Assembly (NCBI GenBank): GCA_030789695.1
Contig: CM061139.1
Span: 108,474,837 to 108,538,836 of the forward strand
DNA from: Scilla litardierei
Lineage: Eukaryota > Streptophyta > Magnoliopsida > Asparagales > Asparagaceae
Direction of reading: 5' to 3'
Length of the DNA stretch: 64,000 bases
Shown piece by piece: positions 10,721 to 22,495 of the stretch. The notes beneath the pieces were generated by a model, which saw only the letters and a list, made by a program, of their open reading frames with translations, was not told the origin of the DNA and ran no database searches. The position numbers and the translations under genes are program-made. The first letter of the stretch is position 1. Every line of letters begins with the position of its first letter.

Positions 10721-13700
10721 ATGGATCGCTCTCATGACTGCTTAGTAGACAGTGCTTCAACACATACGATCCTTCAGTATAAATGCTATTTTTATAGCAT
10801 TATATCATATAAACCCCCTGTAAATACAATTTCAGGGCCATCAAATATAATTGAATGTTCTGGGAATGCAACTTTGTTGCTCCCAAATAGAAAGAAATAA
10901 AAATAAAGGATGCATTATTCTCTCCAAATTCCAACCGAAACTTTCTAAGTTTCAAGGATATCCGTTTAAAGGGATTACATTTGGAAACAGCAAATGTAAA
11001 TGAAAAAGAATTACTGTATGTAACGTCTCAAGAAAAGGAGTAAAATCCATACTTGAACGTTTTGAGAGCCTTTCATCAGGCCTTTACCATACAAAGATTC
11101 GGAGAGAGGAAACTAATTTGACGGAGCACCTGAAGTGCCCGACATCAACCAAGTTTTTACTTCGGCATTATAGACTTGGCCATCCTAGATCTGTAATGAT
11201 GCACCGTATCTTATCTCAATCCCATGGGCATAACTTGAAGAACCAGAAGATTCTTCAAAAGGGAGAATTCTCTTGCATCCCCTGCTTCATGGAGAAATTA
11301 ATAACAAGGCCATCACCACTAAAAGTGGATATCGAAACTCCAAGCTTCCTCGAAAGAAAACAATGAGACATATGTGGACCTATCCACCCCCAAGTGGGCC
11401 ATTTCGGTACTTTATGGTACTGATCGATGCATCCTCAAAATATTCGTATATGGGTCTACTATCGACCTGCAACTTAGCTTTTCCAAAGTTATTGACACAA
11501 ATAATAAAGTTGCAGGCGCATTTTCCAGACAACCAAATAAAGAAAATACATCTGGATAATGCTGGGGAATTTACCTCCTGGTCATTTTAAGAGTACTGCT
11601 AGGAAACGGGAATAAAAATTGAACATCCAGTACCGCATGTTCATACCCAGAATGGGTTGGCAGAGTCACTGATAAAAAGACTTCAATGGATTGCACATCC
11701 ATTGTTAATGAAATCCCAGGTGTCGGTGGATGCATGGGGACATGTAATTCTGCATGCTACATCGTTAATAAAAATAAGACCCTCTAGAGGTCAGAGTCTC
11801 TCTCCAATGCAACTTTCATGTGGAATGCCACCGAACATTTCTCACTTAAGAATCTTCGGTTGCGCAGTTTACATCCCCTTTGCACCACCACAGAGGACAA
11901 AAATGAGTCATCAATGTCGCCTAGGTATCTATGTAGGGTTTGACTCACCCTCTATTATAAGATACCTAGAACCCCAAACGGGGGACGCATTTAAGGCACG
12001 TCTTGAAGACTGTGATTCTGATGAGACAAGTTTTCCCAAAATGGGCTCAGACACTGAGAAATTTGGTGCGAAGCAAATTATAACGTGGGATACAAAAAGT
12101 TTGACCCACTAGGATCCGGTAACAAAACAATGTGAAGATGAGATCCTAAAGATCTTCCACATACAGAACAGTGTTCAACGATTACCGGACTCATTTACTG
12201 GCAACCATAAGATTGTCAGATCACACATCCCTGCTGCAAATACTCCAGCTAGGATTGACATCCCCGAGAATGGATGCAATCCACCAGCAACAGAAGTGGC
12301 TGCACCTCAACAGAAAAGAGACAGACCACCAGTCTACAAGGATAAAAATCCAAGAAAAAGAAAAATACCTAGAGACCTTGGGACGTTACCCCCACAGAGA
12401 AATGAGCTCATGTCCATACCATCACCCCTCCCGAAATCCACTGCAGAGGAACTGTCGAGAGAAACAGAAATATCATTAAATTATGCACGTGCAAGAGAGG
12501 TGTTGGACAGAAAGAGTACAGTCGTCGACGATGACTTTGCATTTCATATTGCTATTCATGTCGCCGGAAGCAACGATGATCATGATCCACATTCTGTTGC
12601 TGAATGCAAACGTAGAAATGATTGGCCAAAGTGGAATCAGGCAATAGAAGCTGAGCTGGACTCGCTTAAGAAACGCAAAGTCTTTGGGCAAATAGTCCAG
12701 ACACCTACTGGTGTCAAACCTGTGGGATACAAATAGGTATTCGTGAGAAAAAGAAATGAAAACAATGAGATCGCACGCTACAAAGCAAGGTTTGTAGCAC
12801 AAGAATTTTTCCAAAGACCGGGTATTGACTATGAGGAAACATACTCCCCGGTCATGAATGCGATCACTTTCCGATTTCTGATAAGCTTAACAGCAAAGGA
12901 AGGTTTAGATATGCAGCTAATGGATGTTGTGCCTGCATATATATACGGTAATCTCGATAAGGAGATATACATAAAACTTCTTAATGGCTTTTCAATGCCT
13001 GCTAAATTAAAAGATAGACCTCGGGACATCTACTCTATTAAGCTTCAAGATCATTATATGGTCTTAAACAATCGGGAAGGATGTGAAATAACAAAATGGG
13101 TGAATTCTTTGTACAACAAGGATTCAACAATAATGAAGTCTGCACTTGCATCTTTATAAGAGCAAAGCGAAAATGATTCGTCATAATAGCAATCTACGTA
13201 GATAATTTGAACCTCATTGCATCTCCTAAAGAGATCACTGAGATATCTGTAAGCCTAACAAAAGAATTCAAAATGAAAGACCTAGGCAAAACGAAATTCT
13301 GCCTTGGCTTACAGATTGAATATCTAAAAGACGGAATCCTATTACACTAAACCACATATACGAAGAAAATGTTGCAAAGATTTCATATGGACCAATGTCA
13401 TCCACTTAGTACACCTATGGCGGTACGATCTCTAGATGCACATAAAGACCCCTTCCAGCCGCTAGAAGAGATGGATGATATACTTGGTCCAGAAGTCCCT
13501 TATCTAAGTGCTATTGGAGCACATCTATATCTGGCCAACTGCACGCGTCTCGATATAGCGTTCGCAGTAAATTTATTAGCCAGATACAGTGCAGCGCCTA
13601 TGCAGCGGGGTTAAGCACCTTCTGCGCTACCTCCAAGTGTCTACAGATTTGGGACTCTTTTACAAAAATGGATTATCATCCGCACTTGGTTATGCTGATG

Positions 13701-13893
13701 CAGGTTACAGGTCCGATCCCCACAATGTAAAGTCACAGACAGTGTACGTGTTTACCTATGGTGGGGCAGCCATTTCCTGGAGATCAGTCATGCAAACCAT
13801 AACTGCGACCTCATCCAATCACTCAGAGATCATCGTCATCCATGAAGCAAGCAGAGAATGTGTCTGGCTACGGTCAGTTGTAAATCACATCCT
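10721..13893 (+). pseudogene. copia pol remnant of element D
   Basis: Order: protease start (CLVDSASTHTIL), GAG-pre-integrase (LRHYRLGHPRSVMMHRI, about 11,155), integrase core (WAISVLYG in a shifted frame, then LDNAGEFTS at about 11,556 and PVPHVHTQNGLAESL at 11,625), RT (YKARFVAQEFFQRPGIDYEETYSPVM at 12,780; MQLMDVVPAYIYG at 12,912), RT end (GPEVPYLSAIGAHLYLANC at 13,486) and RNase H (GYADAGYRSDPH at 13,690). Many frameshifts are present, plus a TAG at 12734-12736 where the family has Trp. Truncated at about 13,893. No product expected. Confidence 0.85.
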
Positions 13894-14450
13894 GGTGTCA
13901 TGCCCCGCTTCCCATTATACTTGGGAGCGAGAATGCGAGCAGGTCCGCATGTGCTTAAAGCAAAGAAGAAGTACTTTTTTCATCTTTCTTCTTTGACTTA
14001 AGCACAATAAGCGTCTGTGTAAAAGCCTGGCAGATTCTTGCTAGCGAATATCAGAACAACACAAATATTATTATTACACTTCAACCGTCCAAATTACGAG
14101 TACACAAATAAGGCCTAACCTGGCCATTATAACAGTCATACGAACAGAATTACACATGAATACAATTAACACAGATATTAAACTTTAGCGACGTTGCGAA
14201 GGCACATCGTTTCCCAGCAGCGGATCTCAGCGTATTGGTACATCTGGTCAGCTAGCTCAGCCTCGGGGTATGTTCCTCTGCAAAATCTGTCTCAGAACCT
14301 GACGTATATTTCACAAGATAAACAACAGGGAAATATACGTCAGCAAGGATCGCTCAACAAGATTTAAAACGTTAGAAACAAAAGGACCCTCGGCAAGATA
14401 ATAATATAGTTTACAAAGCTTTGAAGATAAGTGACACAATATAATTTCAA
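13894..14450. other. spacer with two inverted repeats
   Basis: No gene. Two hairpin-forming repeats are present. The first is a 20-bp arm pair at 13951-13970 and 13986-14005 (GTGCTTAAAGCAAAGAAGAA against its near-complement, 2 mismatches). The second is a perfect 14-bp arm pair at 14299-14312 and 14330-14343 (CTGACGTATATTTC). The origin of the region is unclear. Confidence 0.5.
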
Positions 14451-14790
14451 TAAGGTGAAGCATGAGCAGTATAAAAGAACATGAGAGCATAGCAATGTGT
14501 CTGCTTCCTCCATCGGTAGCACCTCCACCAGAGTTGGTCGTTGATGAGCAAAGTCCTCCCGACCGTCAATGAGTTCCATCGACAGGACTTGCTAGGACTG
14601 CTTGTGCTTGGTGGAGCCGACGTAGCAGCTTCGTGAGAGCCTCTGGCTTCCTCGCACTTGTCCAACCCCATACGGAGTCTGGAACTTTATCATTTGGTGC
14701 AGCAGCGAGGGGAGAGCTTCGACGGCGATCATGTAAGGCCGTCCAATGATGCTGTTTACGTTGAGGGGACGTTGACGACGACGAACTGGG
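14450..14790 (-). pseudogene. gypsy protease C-terminal fragment
   Basis: On the minus strand the region encodes a frameshifted NSIIGRPYMIAVEALPSLL, HQMIKFQTPYG and VGQVRGSQRLSRSCYVGS, the end of the retropepsin and linker found in Tat/Athila-side gypsy elements. Stops and a frameshift are present. It points away from the plus-strand gypsy fragment at 15.3 kb, so the two are separate insertions or an inverted rearrangement. Confidence 0.6.
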
Positions 14791-14968
14791 TCTTGGCTTA
14801 TTTAAAGTGACGATTCCTTTGTTTGATCGTACTTAGTATAGGGGAACATGCAAAAAATCAATGTGGTACGTGGGTTGACCTCCTCAGACTTGATCCAGCT
14901 CATTATAATTTGGATTGTTCCTAATGGCGTTCGCGTATGTAAGTGTTTGAGTACGGTGTCTCGAAGAT
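14791..14968. repeat. 178-bp dispersed repeat, copy 2
   Basis: Second copy of the repeat at 9061-9238, same orientation, about 5.7 kb away. Most differences are single bases, with CCAACGG becoming CCTAATGG. Confidence 0.8.
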
Positions 14969-15295
14969 GGATGTGCCCGTAAGCCCTTCTCAAATCCCTC
15001 CGTCTCCTTCACCATATCCACTACCATTGCCCTCTCTGGTCGATTGATCAAGTCTCCATTATTGACTACTAAGATCAAATATTAGCAGTGCCAAGCACCC
15101 AATAATATATTTGATATGGCCCTCCCAAGATGGCCCAGGACCGAACGGCCCAAGCCCGTGTCGCAAGCTCACGGCCTCCGAGAGAACGGGCCAGCGATGA
15201 GGCCCCCACGAAGACTCTGAGTCGGGCCGGCCTCGGACCGAAGTAGGCGCTACCGCTGACCCACGCCAGCAAGAGTTAGCCGCTCCCCAGCCTAT
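14969..15295. other. spacer before gypsy fragment
   Basis: No gene is recognised. The last 100 bp are GC-rich and could be decayed gag C-terminus leading into the protease that follows. Confidence 0.35.
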
Positions 15296-16805
15296 CTACT
15301 TCCCCGAGGAGGACTTGGAGGAGGTGAAGCCGCCGCACGATGAGGCACTAGTTGTCTCTGCCGTCATCGACACCGCCGTAGTCCGACGACTACTCGTCGA
15401 CACTGGCAGCTCATGCGACATCCTATTCATGTCAACTCTGGAGAGGATGGGGCTGCGGACCGAAGACCTAGAGACGTGCTCCGGCCCCGTGATAGGGTTC
15501 ACAGTCCACTCCATGCCCATCGTAGGGATGATCCGCCTCCCCGTCACGCTCGGGGAGTCGCCCAACTCGACCACTCTAACAGTAGAGTTTGTCGCACTGA
15601 GGATTGGGTCGGCGTATAACGGGATCATCGGTCGCCCGCTTCTCAATGTGGCTGGGGCCGTGGTCTCAACCCTCCACCAGGTGGTCAAGTTTCGGAACCC
15701 GAAAGAGATCGAAAAGGTTAGAGGCGACCCAGCAAGCCAAAGATCTGCTACCACCTGGCCGGCGCAGAGCGCGGCAAGGAGTACAGTGACCCGATGTACC
15801 TTCTCGACCAAAGGTACGGCCCGAGGCCCGCTCCTGTGGAAGAACCAGAACTCATTCCCATCACGAACATTGACGGTAGGTTCATCTCCATCGGGTCAGG
15901 GCTCAACCCGACCCAGAGGGGCGAGTTAATCGGATGCCTGGAGGCCAGCCTGGACGTCTTCGCCTGGTCACCCGACGATATGCCGGGCGTGGACCCCCAA
16001 GTGATCACCCACCAGTTAAACGCTGACCCCAATTTCAAGCCGGTCAGGCAGAAGAAGAGAAACTTGGGTGGCGAGAAGATGAGGGCCGCATCTGAGAAAG
16101 TGGGGCACCTGCTCGACGCAGGCCGCCAGGCTTCATCCGAGAAGTTTGGTACCTGAAGTGGCTAGCCAACGTTGTGATGGTGAAGAAGTCCAGCGACAAG
16201 TGTCGGATGTGTGTGGACTTCACCGATCTCAACAAGGCCTGCCCCAAGGACAGCTACCTGCTGCCTCGCATCGACCATCTCGTGGACAACGCTTCGAGCT
16301 ACGAGATGCTCAACTTCCTGGACGCCTACTCCTGGTACAATCAGGTTCAAATGGACCCCGAGGACGAAGAGAAGACGTCATTTATCACCGACTGGGGACC
16401 TTCTGCTACAAGAAGATGCCCTTCGGCCTGAAGAACGGGGGGGCGACCTACCAAAGGATGGTCAACAAGATGTTCAACTCCTAGATAGGAAGGAACCTTG
16501 AGGTCTACGTGGATGGCATGTTGGTAAAGTCCAGGGACCTATTCGACCACATCACCGATCTTCGAGAGACTTTCGAGCGGCTACGAAGACACAAGATCAG
16601 ACTCAACCCCACTAAATGCACGTTCGGAGTGAGATCCGGAAAATTCCTGGGCTTCATGATCACCAAACATGGCATTGAAGGCAACCGCGACAAGATCGAA
16701 GCTCTGGTCAACATGAGAGAGCCTGGGCGAATCGCCGCCCTAGGGCACTTCCTGTCCAAGTCCGCGGAGAGATCCCTCTCCTTCTTTAGGACCTTGAGAA
16801 AGGCC
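15296..16805 (+). pseudogene. Ty3/gypsy protease-RT fragment
   Basis: A protease with VDTGSSCDILF (about 15,397) and NGIIGRPLLNVAGAVVSTLHQ is followed, after a frameshift, by the RT N-terminus (DVFAWSPDDMPGVDP, 15,955), CRMCVDFTDLNKACPKDSYLLP (16,200), FLDAYSWYNQVQMDPEDEEK (16,315) and, after another frameshift, KKMPFGLKNGGATYQRMVNKMF (16,412) and VYVDGMLVKS (16,503). The catalytic YVDD is therefore YVDG. There is an in-frame TAG at about 16,483. The fragment ends at about 16,805 at LRKA, where it joins Athila-like LTR DNA. RT order fits the Tat/Athila side of gypsy. Three independent lesions make it inactive. Confidence 0.85.
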
Positions 16806-17040
16806 CTCGCCGAACCCGATTTGCATTGTTACTCAAACGATTGTTACGCCATCAATTCTCAAACGACTTTTCCACCAAATAGCTTAGTAACCAAAATAGA
16901 GTATTGTCATTAGTCCTCCCTGTGATTCGATACCGGCTTGTCGCTTAATTGTGCACTTGCTGTAAAGCTACATTATTTTCCGGGTGTATATCCGGGAGCG
17001 ATCAAGTTTTTGGAACCGTTGCCGGGGAGGCGACGGTATT
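16806..17040 (+). repeat. Athila-type LTR end and primer site
   Basis: About 200 bp ending in the CCCTGTGATTCGATACCGG and GATCAAGTTTTTGG sequences typical of Athila LTR ends. It is followed at 17,014 by GGAACCGTTGCCGGGGA, close to the tRNA-Asp primer site GGCGCCGTTGCCGGGGA. Only the 3' end of the LTR is present; its left side is cut at the junction near 16,806. Confidence 0.6.
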
Positions 17041-17136
17041 CTATTTTCTTTACTTAGCTATTTTTCTTTAATTATTTTATTTACTTTTATTCCTCTATTG
17101 CGCTAACAAATCTTTCTAGTTTCTCTTTTTCTGTGC

Positions 17137-17950
17137 ATGAACACGAGATCAAAGGCATCCGAAGAAGACATACTATTTGATCCTGAGATCGAGCGCACTG
17201 CAAGGAAACTGAGAGCAGAAAAGAGATCAATTATAGAGGAGAATCAAATGGCGGAGGAAACTATAGATGAGCGATTACGGCGGACTGCTAGGCTTGTCTC
17301 CATTCAGGATTGGCTTACCACGAATAATTCGGTTACTACATCTTCCATACTTATGCCGGAGTTGGCGGCCGACAAGAACTTCGAACTAAAGACGTGGCTT
17401 ATTGTACTGATGCAACAAGACTCTTTTCATGGGAATTCTCAATAGAACCCGCATTATCACCTACAAATGTTCTTGGCGAAGTGCGCCACATTTCAGATGC
17501 CGAATGTGCTGGAGGATGCTTTTCGGTTGCGTCTCTTCCTTTCACACTTCGTGACAAAGCTTTATATTGGCTAAGGACGCAAGCAAACGGGACATTCACT
17601 ACTTGGGACGAGTTAGTGAGCGCGTTCGTCAACAAATTTTACCCGCCATCCAAGACCGTGAAGATAAGAAACTCATTAATGTCTTTCAAGCAAGGGTCCC
17701 AAGAGTCTCTCTATGAAGCGTGGGAGCAATTTAAAGATCTCCAACATCAATGCCCCCACCATAACATCAACGATTGGGATCTTGTTCACAGTTTCTACAA
17801 TGGATTGCGGCCGGACACAAAGATGATAATTGACGTCACGGCCAACGGGGCTATTCTATCAAAGACACCGGAGGATGCTACGACATTTCTAGAGGAGATG
17901 GCCTCCAACAATCAGCAATGGGCTGATGACAGGGGCTGTCACGGCCTGTA
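17137..17950 (+). pseudogene. Athila-like gag
   Basis: Starts at ATG 17137 (MNTRSKASEEDILFDPEIER) about 100 nt after the primer site. A frameshift near 17,400 splits it in two. The second part, to about 17,930, is a classic Retrotrans_gag domain: FTLRDKALYWLRT, TTWDELVSAFVNKFYPPSK, SLYEAWEQFKDLQHQCPHH, SFYNGLRPDTKMIID. This capsid protein would assemble cytoplasmic particles. The ORF is cut by the junction with the minus-strand gag element at about 17,955, so the C-terminus and all of pol are missing. Confidence 0.8.
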
Positions 17951-17954
17951 CTCG

Positions 17955-20155
17955 CTATTCGTAATACGGCTGTGCGTATAGCAATTTCGGATATCTGATT
18001 GGTTTTGCTGCTTGTATGTGAGTCGTGTCGTTGAGTCGATAGGACCGTAGCACCTTGGTTGCATCTTTAGTAAGCCAACCAAGGTCGTCGTCAGAGAAGG
18101 AGATGGGGAGTGGAGCTACCCGTCTTCGCTTCAATCCTGCGCCAGCGCCCGTCACCATGACCTGCCGCGCATAACTCTTTCTTTGCGACGCAGAGGTTCC
18201 GCCCGAGGCCGGCCCACCGCATATCACATCTATTCGCATGACCGGACCAGTGATAGGATGGGCGGCTTGTTCGACGTTCTGGGCCTGCGTCAGCCGGAGA
18301 GGTTCTGCAAGAGTTCGCCCTTCTCGCATTTGGCCTCCTTGACGACGAACCTCTGAAGATGGCCGCCCTGGATTAGCCGTTCTATGTCCTTCTTCAGAAC
18401 ATAGCACTCGTCGGTGTCGTGGTCGTGGTCCCGGTGGTACCGACAGAACTTCTGTGCATTGTGCGCGTTCGGCTTTGTCCTCATCTCCGGGGGCGGATCT
18501 CTGAGAAGCCCGCCCGTCTTGACCGCTGCCATCACTTCGGCTAGGGGGGCATTGAGCCTTGTATAATGCGCCGCCTCCAGTGCTCTTTCAGGTCCGTTCC
18601 TCGGAGCGGTGTTCCTTGGAGCGAGGAACCCCCTCAGAGGTCCGGGATGATCCTGCCCTCAAGGGCCTCCCTGGTCGCGCCCTCGAGGGCGATCTTGATC
18701 TCGCCCTCGGGGGCGGTCATCCTGCCTTGGCCTAGATAGAGGCCAGGGTTTAGCTCTGTGACGCTTGGTTGGGGTGACTACCTTCTTCGTCCCCAATGAC
18801 TCCTCATTGAACATGAACTTGTCCGCTCTGGAGAAGAGAGCGTCGAGGTCCATCGGTGGGTCGTGGAGCAAGGATTTGTGTAGACCGCGATTAGTGAGCC
18901 CTTTCTTGAAGGCTACCATGGCGATCTCATCTCCGCAGCTCGTCACGCTAAGACGCTCTTCATTGAAGCATCGCTGGAACCTCCGGAGGGTCGCCCCTTC
19001 CTCAGGACCACCGTGAACAAATAGTCGGGGGCCTTCTTCCTTCTTCGCCCCGCTCGAAATTGTAAACAAAACTCGTGGGACAGATCGACAAAGGAGTCAA
19101 TCTATCTTTCGGGCAAGTCGTTGTACCATTCCACGGTGGACTTCTTTAGAGTCGTCTGGAAGACACGGCATAGGAGCTCATCGTCTGCTCCTTGGATCTC
19201 CATCAACCCCCTGTAGCGCTGCACGTGTTCGAGTGGATCGCCCAAACCGTCATACAATTCGAGCTGAGGTAGCTTGAACCTACGCGATATCGGGGTTGAG
19301 ATCACCCTCCAGGTCAGCGGGTTGGCTTCTTCGGGATGTAGGGGAGGTGCTGGCGACCTTCGTGCGGCGTCCCGATCGCCTCGGAGCTCTTGGCTATAGT
19401 TGGAACCCCCGGATGAGCCACCTCGGCGCTCAGGAAAGTCCCTTCTATGTGCCCTGGGAATCGGGCTTCGCTCGCGACTCTGCCCCCGCCGGTCATTGCG
19501 CCTAGGAGAGAGGCGCTCAGCCCGAGGGGGGCTTCTGCCTTGATGGGGGCGTCCTTCGCGCCTAGGGCTTGGCAGTCTCCTGCGATGGTGGCTCTCCACA
19601 GCTTGATCTCGCAGGATGCTCTCCCGCATTATCTGGATCGATGCATAGGAGGCTTCCAGGCTCCTCTGCTGGATCCTCTCCCTTGCGGCGGCGATGTAAT
19701 GTCGCTGTCGGGCTGTTTCTTCTTCACCAACCCGTCTTTGTATTACGGCCTCCTCCTTGTCGAACTGTCTCTGCCATGCAATCGCCTCTTCATCATCGAG
19801 ACGCCTCTGCAGAGCGGCTAACTCTTCTCCATCGAAGCGCCTCCTTCGACCGGCCGCTTCTTCATCAAATTTGGGGAGGAGGTTCCGCTTCACATTGAGG
19901 GGTCCGAAGGGGCCTGGTGTTGGAGGCCGTCTCGCAGATTTTGTGCAGCCAAGTTCTTCATTACTCTGTTGAAGTTCTCAAAGCTTTGATAGGCGCCTCA
20001 GGCTGCGGCCTCAATGGAAGTGTCTGGCCCCTCAAGGGGCGCATCTCTCAGAGGGGGACTTCTCCAGCAGGGGCTGCTTGCCGCTGCGATGACTGTGGTT
20101 GCTTTGTGCGGGGTCAGTCATGGGTGTAACTGATCTTCCCATAGACTGCACCAAA
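17955..20155 (-). pseudogene. gypsy gag and protease start
   Basis: On the minus strand, from ATG at 20121: a short N-terminus with an early TGA; an Arg/Glu-rich helix (19,700-19,893, RRRRFDGEELAALQRRLDDEE); an Arg/Pro/Ser-rich linker; the gag core (RFKLPQLELYDGLGDPLEHV at about 19,270; then, after a frame break, FQRCFNEERLSV, KKGLTNRGLHKSL at 18,900); a Cys/His motif CRYHRDHDHDTDEC (about 18,430); and the ISFSDDDL linker that opens the protease (about 18,090). At least two frameshifts are present. It is truncated at about 17,955, where it meets the plus-strand Athila gag tail to tail. It shares the SDDDL linker with the element at 4.3-6.5 kb. Confidence 0.75.
20137..20155 (-). promoter_or_regulatory. 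gypsy primer-binding site
   Basis: On the minus strand TTTGGTGCAGTCTATGGGA lies directly between the LTR end (20156) and the gag ATG (20121). It is a degenerate form of the TGGCGCCGTCTGTGGGA primer site common in this lineage. Confidence 0.55.
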
Positions 20156-20780
20156 TGTTGCGGGGGTAAAATCCGCTAACAATGAATTTGTATTAAAATG
20201 GGAATCACTGTTACAATGATTACAAGTGTTTGGGGTGTAGACGAGGCTAATCACGCATTTGAGAGCACTTTGAGGAGGAAGATCTCAAGGTCGCCCATCG
20301 TTTGGTGAAAATTGCACGTCAATTGGTGAAGGTTGCACGTCAATTGGTGAAGGTCCTCGCGGGTCGCTTCGACCGCTGGTAGCTGAGGCGAGCTTCCTGC
20401 AATAAGAGCAACTCGTCAGAAAGACTCGGTTGGCTGTCAACCGAGAGCCTCTCCTATGCTTAAGTCAATTGATGACTATTTGGAGAACGTTGGGCACGCT
20501 GGGCGATCTCAATGGTAAATTGGCATCCGCGTGGTGGACTTGTATGGAAGGCATGAATATATGGAGGATATTCGACCTTGAATGTAAATAGAAGTGTTAG
20601 GATTTCTCACTCATTAGCCAACCTCTTTGTCGATGGATGAGAGGGGGTATTTATAGGCTGTTAGAGTCGGTTGCTTTAGATGAGCTAGCGGTGTCAGTGT
20701 GTCAGAAGTTCGGCCGAGGATGTCAGAGCCGAAACTGTCTGGCACGCAATTGTCGGTAACTTTCCCGCACCAACGCACAA
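20156..20780 (-). repeat. gypsy 5' LTR (minus orientation)
   Basis: Begins TGTTGCGGGG at 20156 next to the primer site and ends near CCCGCACCAAC at about 20,775, giving imperfect terminal inverted repeats. On the minus strand it has a TATA-like CCTATAAATACCCC at about 20,648-20,661. No partner LTR was found. Confidence 0.6.
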
Positions 20781-21236
20781 TGAACCATTTTTTTTATTTT
20801 TAAAGAAATTTAGATGTGTTCGTCACTTCATAAGTTATCAACATACCAAAAATCAAATAAATCTAATGTTATTCGACCTTCAATCAGATTGTTGCAATTT
20901 CAACGGTTTCAGAACAATTAAAGTAATAGGTGAATCGAGAATCAAATCCACTAGGATTCACTCATCTTTGGGTTTTAGAACGTGTACATCAACCTCAAAA
21001 AATAATTTTTTTTCCCAAAAAAAACCATATGAACAAGTATTTTTTACTGTTAGCACATGAAGTTTTCTTCTGTTACAGCGCGTATCAAGTTTACTGTATG
21101 CGTGTATTTTTGTTTGTGCATATATTTATACAGAATAATGTATATGTACTGTTAGCGTAGAAAATTTTTGCATACTGACATTATCCAACTATTTGACCCT
21201 CGATCCACTGTGTGTTTGTGTGTTTGTGTGTGTGTA
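20781..21236. repeat. diverged tandem repeat unit 1
   Basis: Part of an AT-rich unit that recurs at 21,989-22,495 and 23,165-23,321. Shared landmarks are CAATCAGATTGTTGCAATTTC / GATCCGATTGCTGCAGATTTC, AAATCC(A/T)(A/C)(T/A)(A)GGATTCAC, GGGTTTTAGA(A/C)G, CCAACTATTT(G/A)ACCCTCGAT and AATGTATATGTA. It ends in a (TG)n tract where the Helitron inserted. It is satellite-like but strongly diverged. Confidence 0.5.
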
Positions 21237-21988
21237 TCTATATTACAATTGAGGGAAGATTTTGAACTTATCCTATGTGGCAGTGTCATGTCAAGTTTTG
21301 GGGGGAAATTTCTTGGATTGAAGGGAATTTGTTGGGAATATACAAAAGCATTGAAACTTTTTTTGAAAACTTATTTGTTGGAGGGAACAAAAGTGGAGGG
21401 AAACAAACTCATTTAATATTAGTTATGAAAAAAATGTTATGCACAAACACAATCTCATCTTGGGAATGAACGCGAGCTGTGGGAGAATGAACGCGCGAGA
21501 TGCTGCCAACTCATTGATCCGCGTTTCAAATTTTTGGGAACTAAGATTTTGAGGGGACCTAATAATTATTGAGCTTTAATTATTGATGTTTGTTAAAAAT
21601 TAGTGGATCCAAGATTTTTAAATGAACAGTGCCCCAAGGGCACTGGTTATATGTAAATATTAAATGAATTTCGCGCCGAAGGCGCCCGCTAAATTTTTTA
21701 CGCTAATTTGTTGTTCCGCGCCTAAGGCGCCAGTGCCGAAATTGTTGTTTTACGTCGAATTTGTTCTTTTGCGCCGAAGGCATCCACGTCGATTTTGTTG
21801 TTCTGTGTCGAAGGCACATGCGCTGAATTTATTGTTCCGCACGCCGAAAGGCGTCCGTGCCGCTAAATATTTTAAGCTATTTTGTTGTTCTTTTAAATTT
21901 TGTCTCTGAATATAATTTTCCAGAAAACAAAGATTTCGCGAGGAAAAATCTTAATTGAACCGTGCCCGCGGGCACAGGTTATGACTAG
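21237..21988 (+). mobile_element. non-autonomous Helitron (752 bp)
   Basis: Begins TCTATATTACAATTG at 21237 after host A and ends in CTAG at 21985-21988 before host T. The hairpin GTGCCC-GC-GGGCAC sits at 21962-21975, 9 nt before the end. These are the hallmarks of a Helitron (5' TC, 3' hairpin plus CTRR, A^T target, no target duplication). The interior has repeated GCGCCGAAGGCGCC-type short palindromes and no Rep/helicase ORF, so it needs an autonomous partner. It is inserted in a (TG)n tract. Sister copies are at 38630-39171 and 41266-41847. Confidence 0.85.
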
Positions 21989-21997
21989 TGTGTGTGT

Positions 21998-22040
<43 letters not shown>

Positions 22041-22495
22041 AGAGAATAATGTATATGTATGTCAAGAGAGAAAATTTTCCTGCAATGATACTATCCAACT
22101 ATTTAACCCTCGATTCAATTTAAGAACAATAGTGCATTTTATAGCAAATGAATCGATGGTCAAATCCTACAGGATTCACCTATATTTGGGGTTTTAGACG
22201 ATGTATAACAACCGAGAAAAATAATTTCATTTCAAAAAACATGTGGTCATATTTTTTGTGTTGTAAGCATAAAAAAAATTTTCAATGACATTACGTGTCA
22301 AGTTTACTACATGTGTACCGAATAAAGTATGTGCTATCAAAAAAAATTCCATGCTAACGCAAATATAAACTATTTATTTCTATTTTGTAAATAAACTTCC
22401 CTTCAAATGTTTTTCAAATGTTTTGCATATGACATATGGATGATCAACATAACAAAAAACAATTGAAGTCAATGAAATTTAACACTTGATCCGAA
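21989..22495. repeat. (TG)n tract and tandem repeat unit 2
   Basis: The (TG)n microsatellite split by the Helitron continues to 22,038. It is followed by the second diverged unit (CCAACTATTTAACCCTCGATTC; GGTCAAATCCTACAGGATTCAC; ATCAACATAACAAAAAAC). Confidence 0.5.

Larger units (their letters stand above)
9746..13893 (+). mobile_element. truncated Ty1/copia copy (element D)
   Basis: A copy of the element A family that has lost both ends. It starts inside gag (matching residue about 65 of the A gag) and ends inside RNase H after the SRECVWLRSVVNHIL stretch at about 13,893. Neither LTR is present. It keeps the family's unusual layout: gag stop at 10584-10586, a 134-bp spacer, then a separate pol ATG at 10721. 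It is older than A by the number of stops and indels. Confidence 0.8.
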
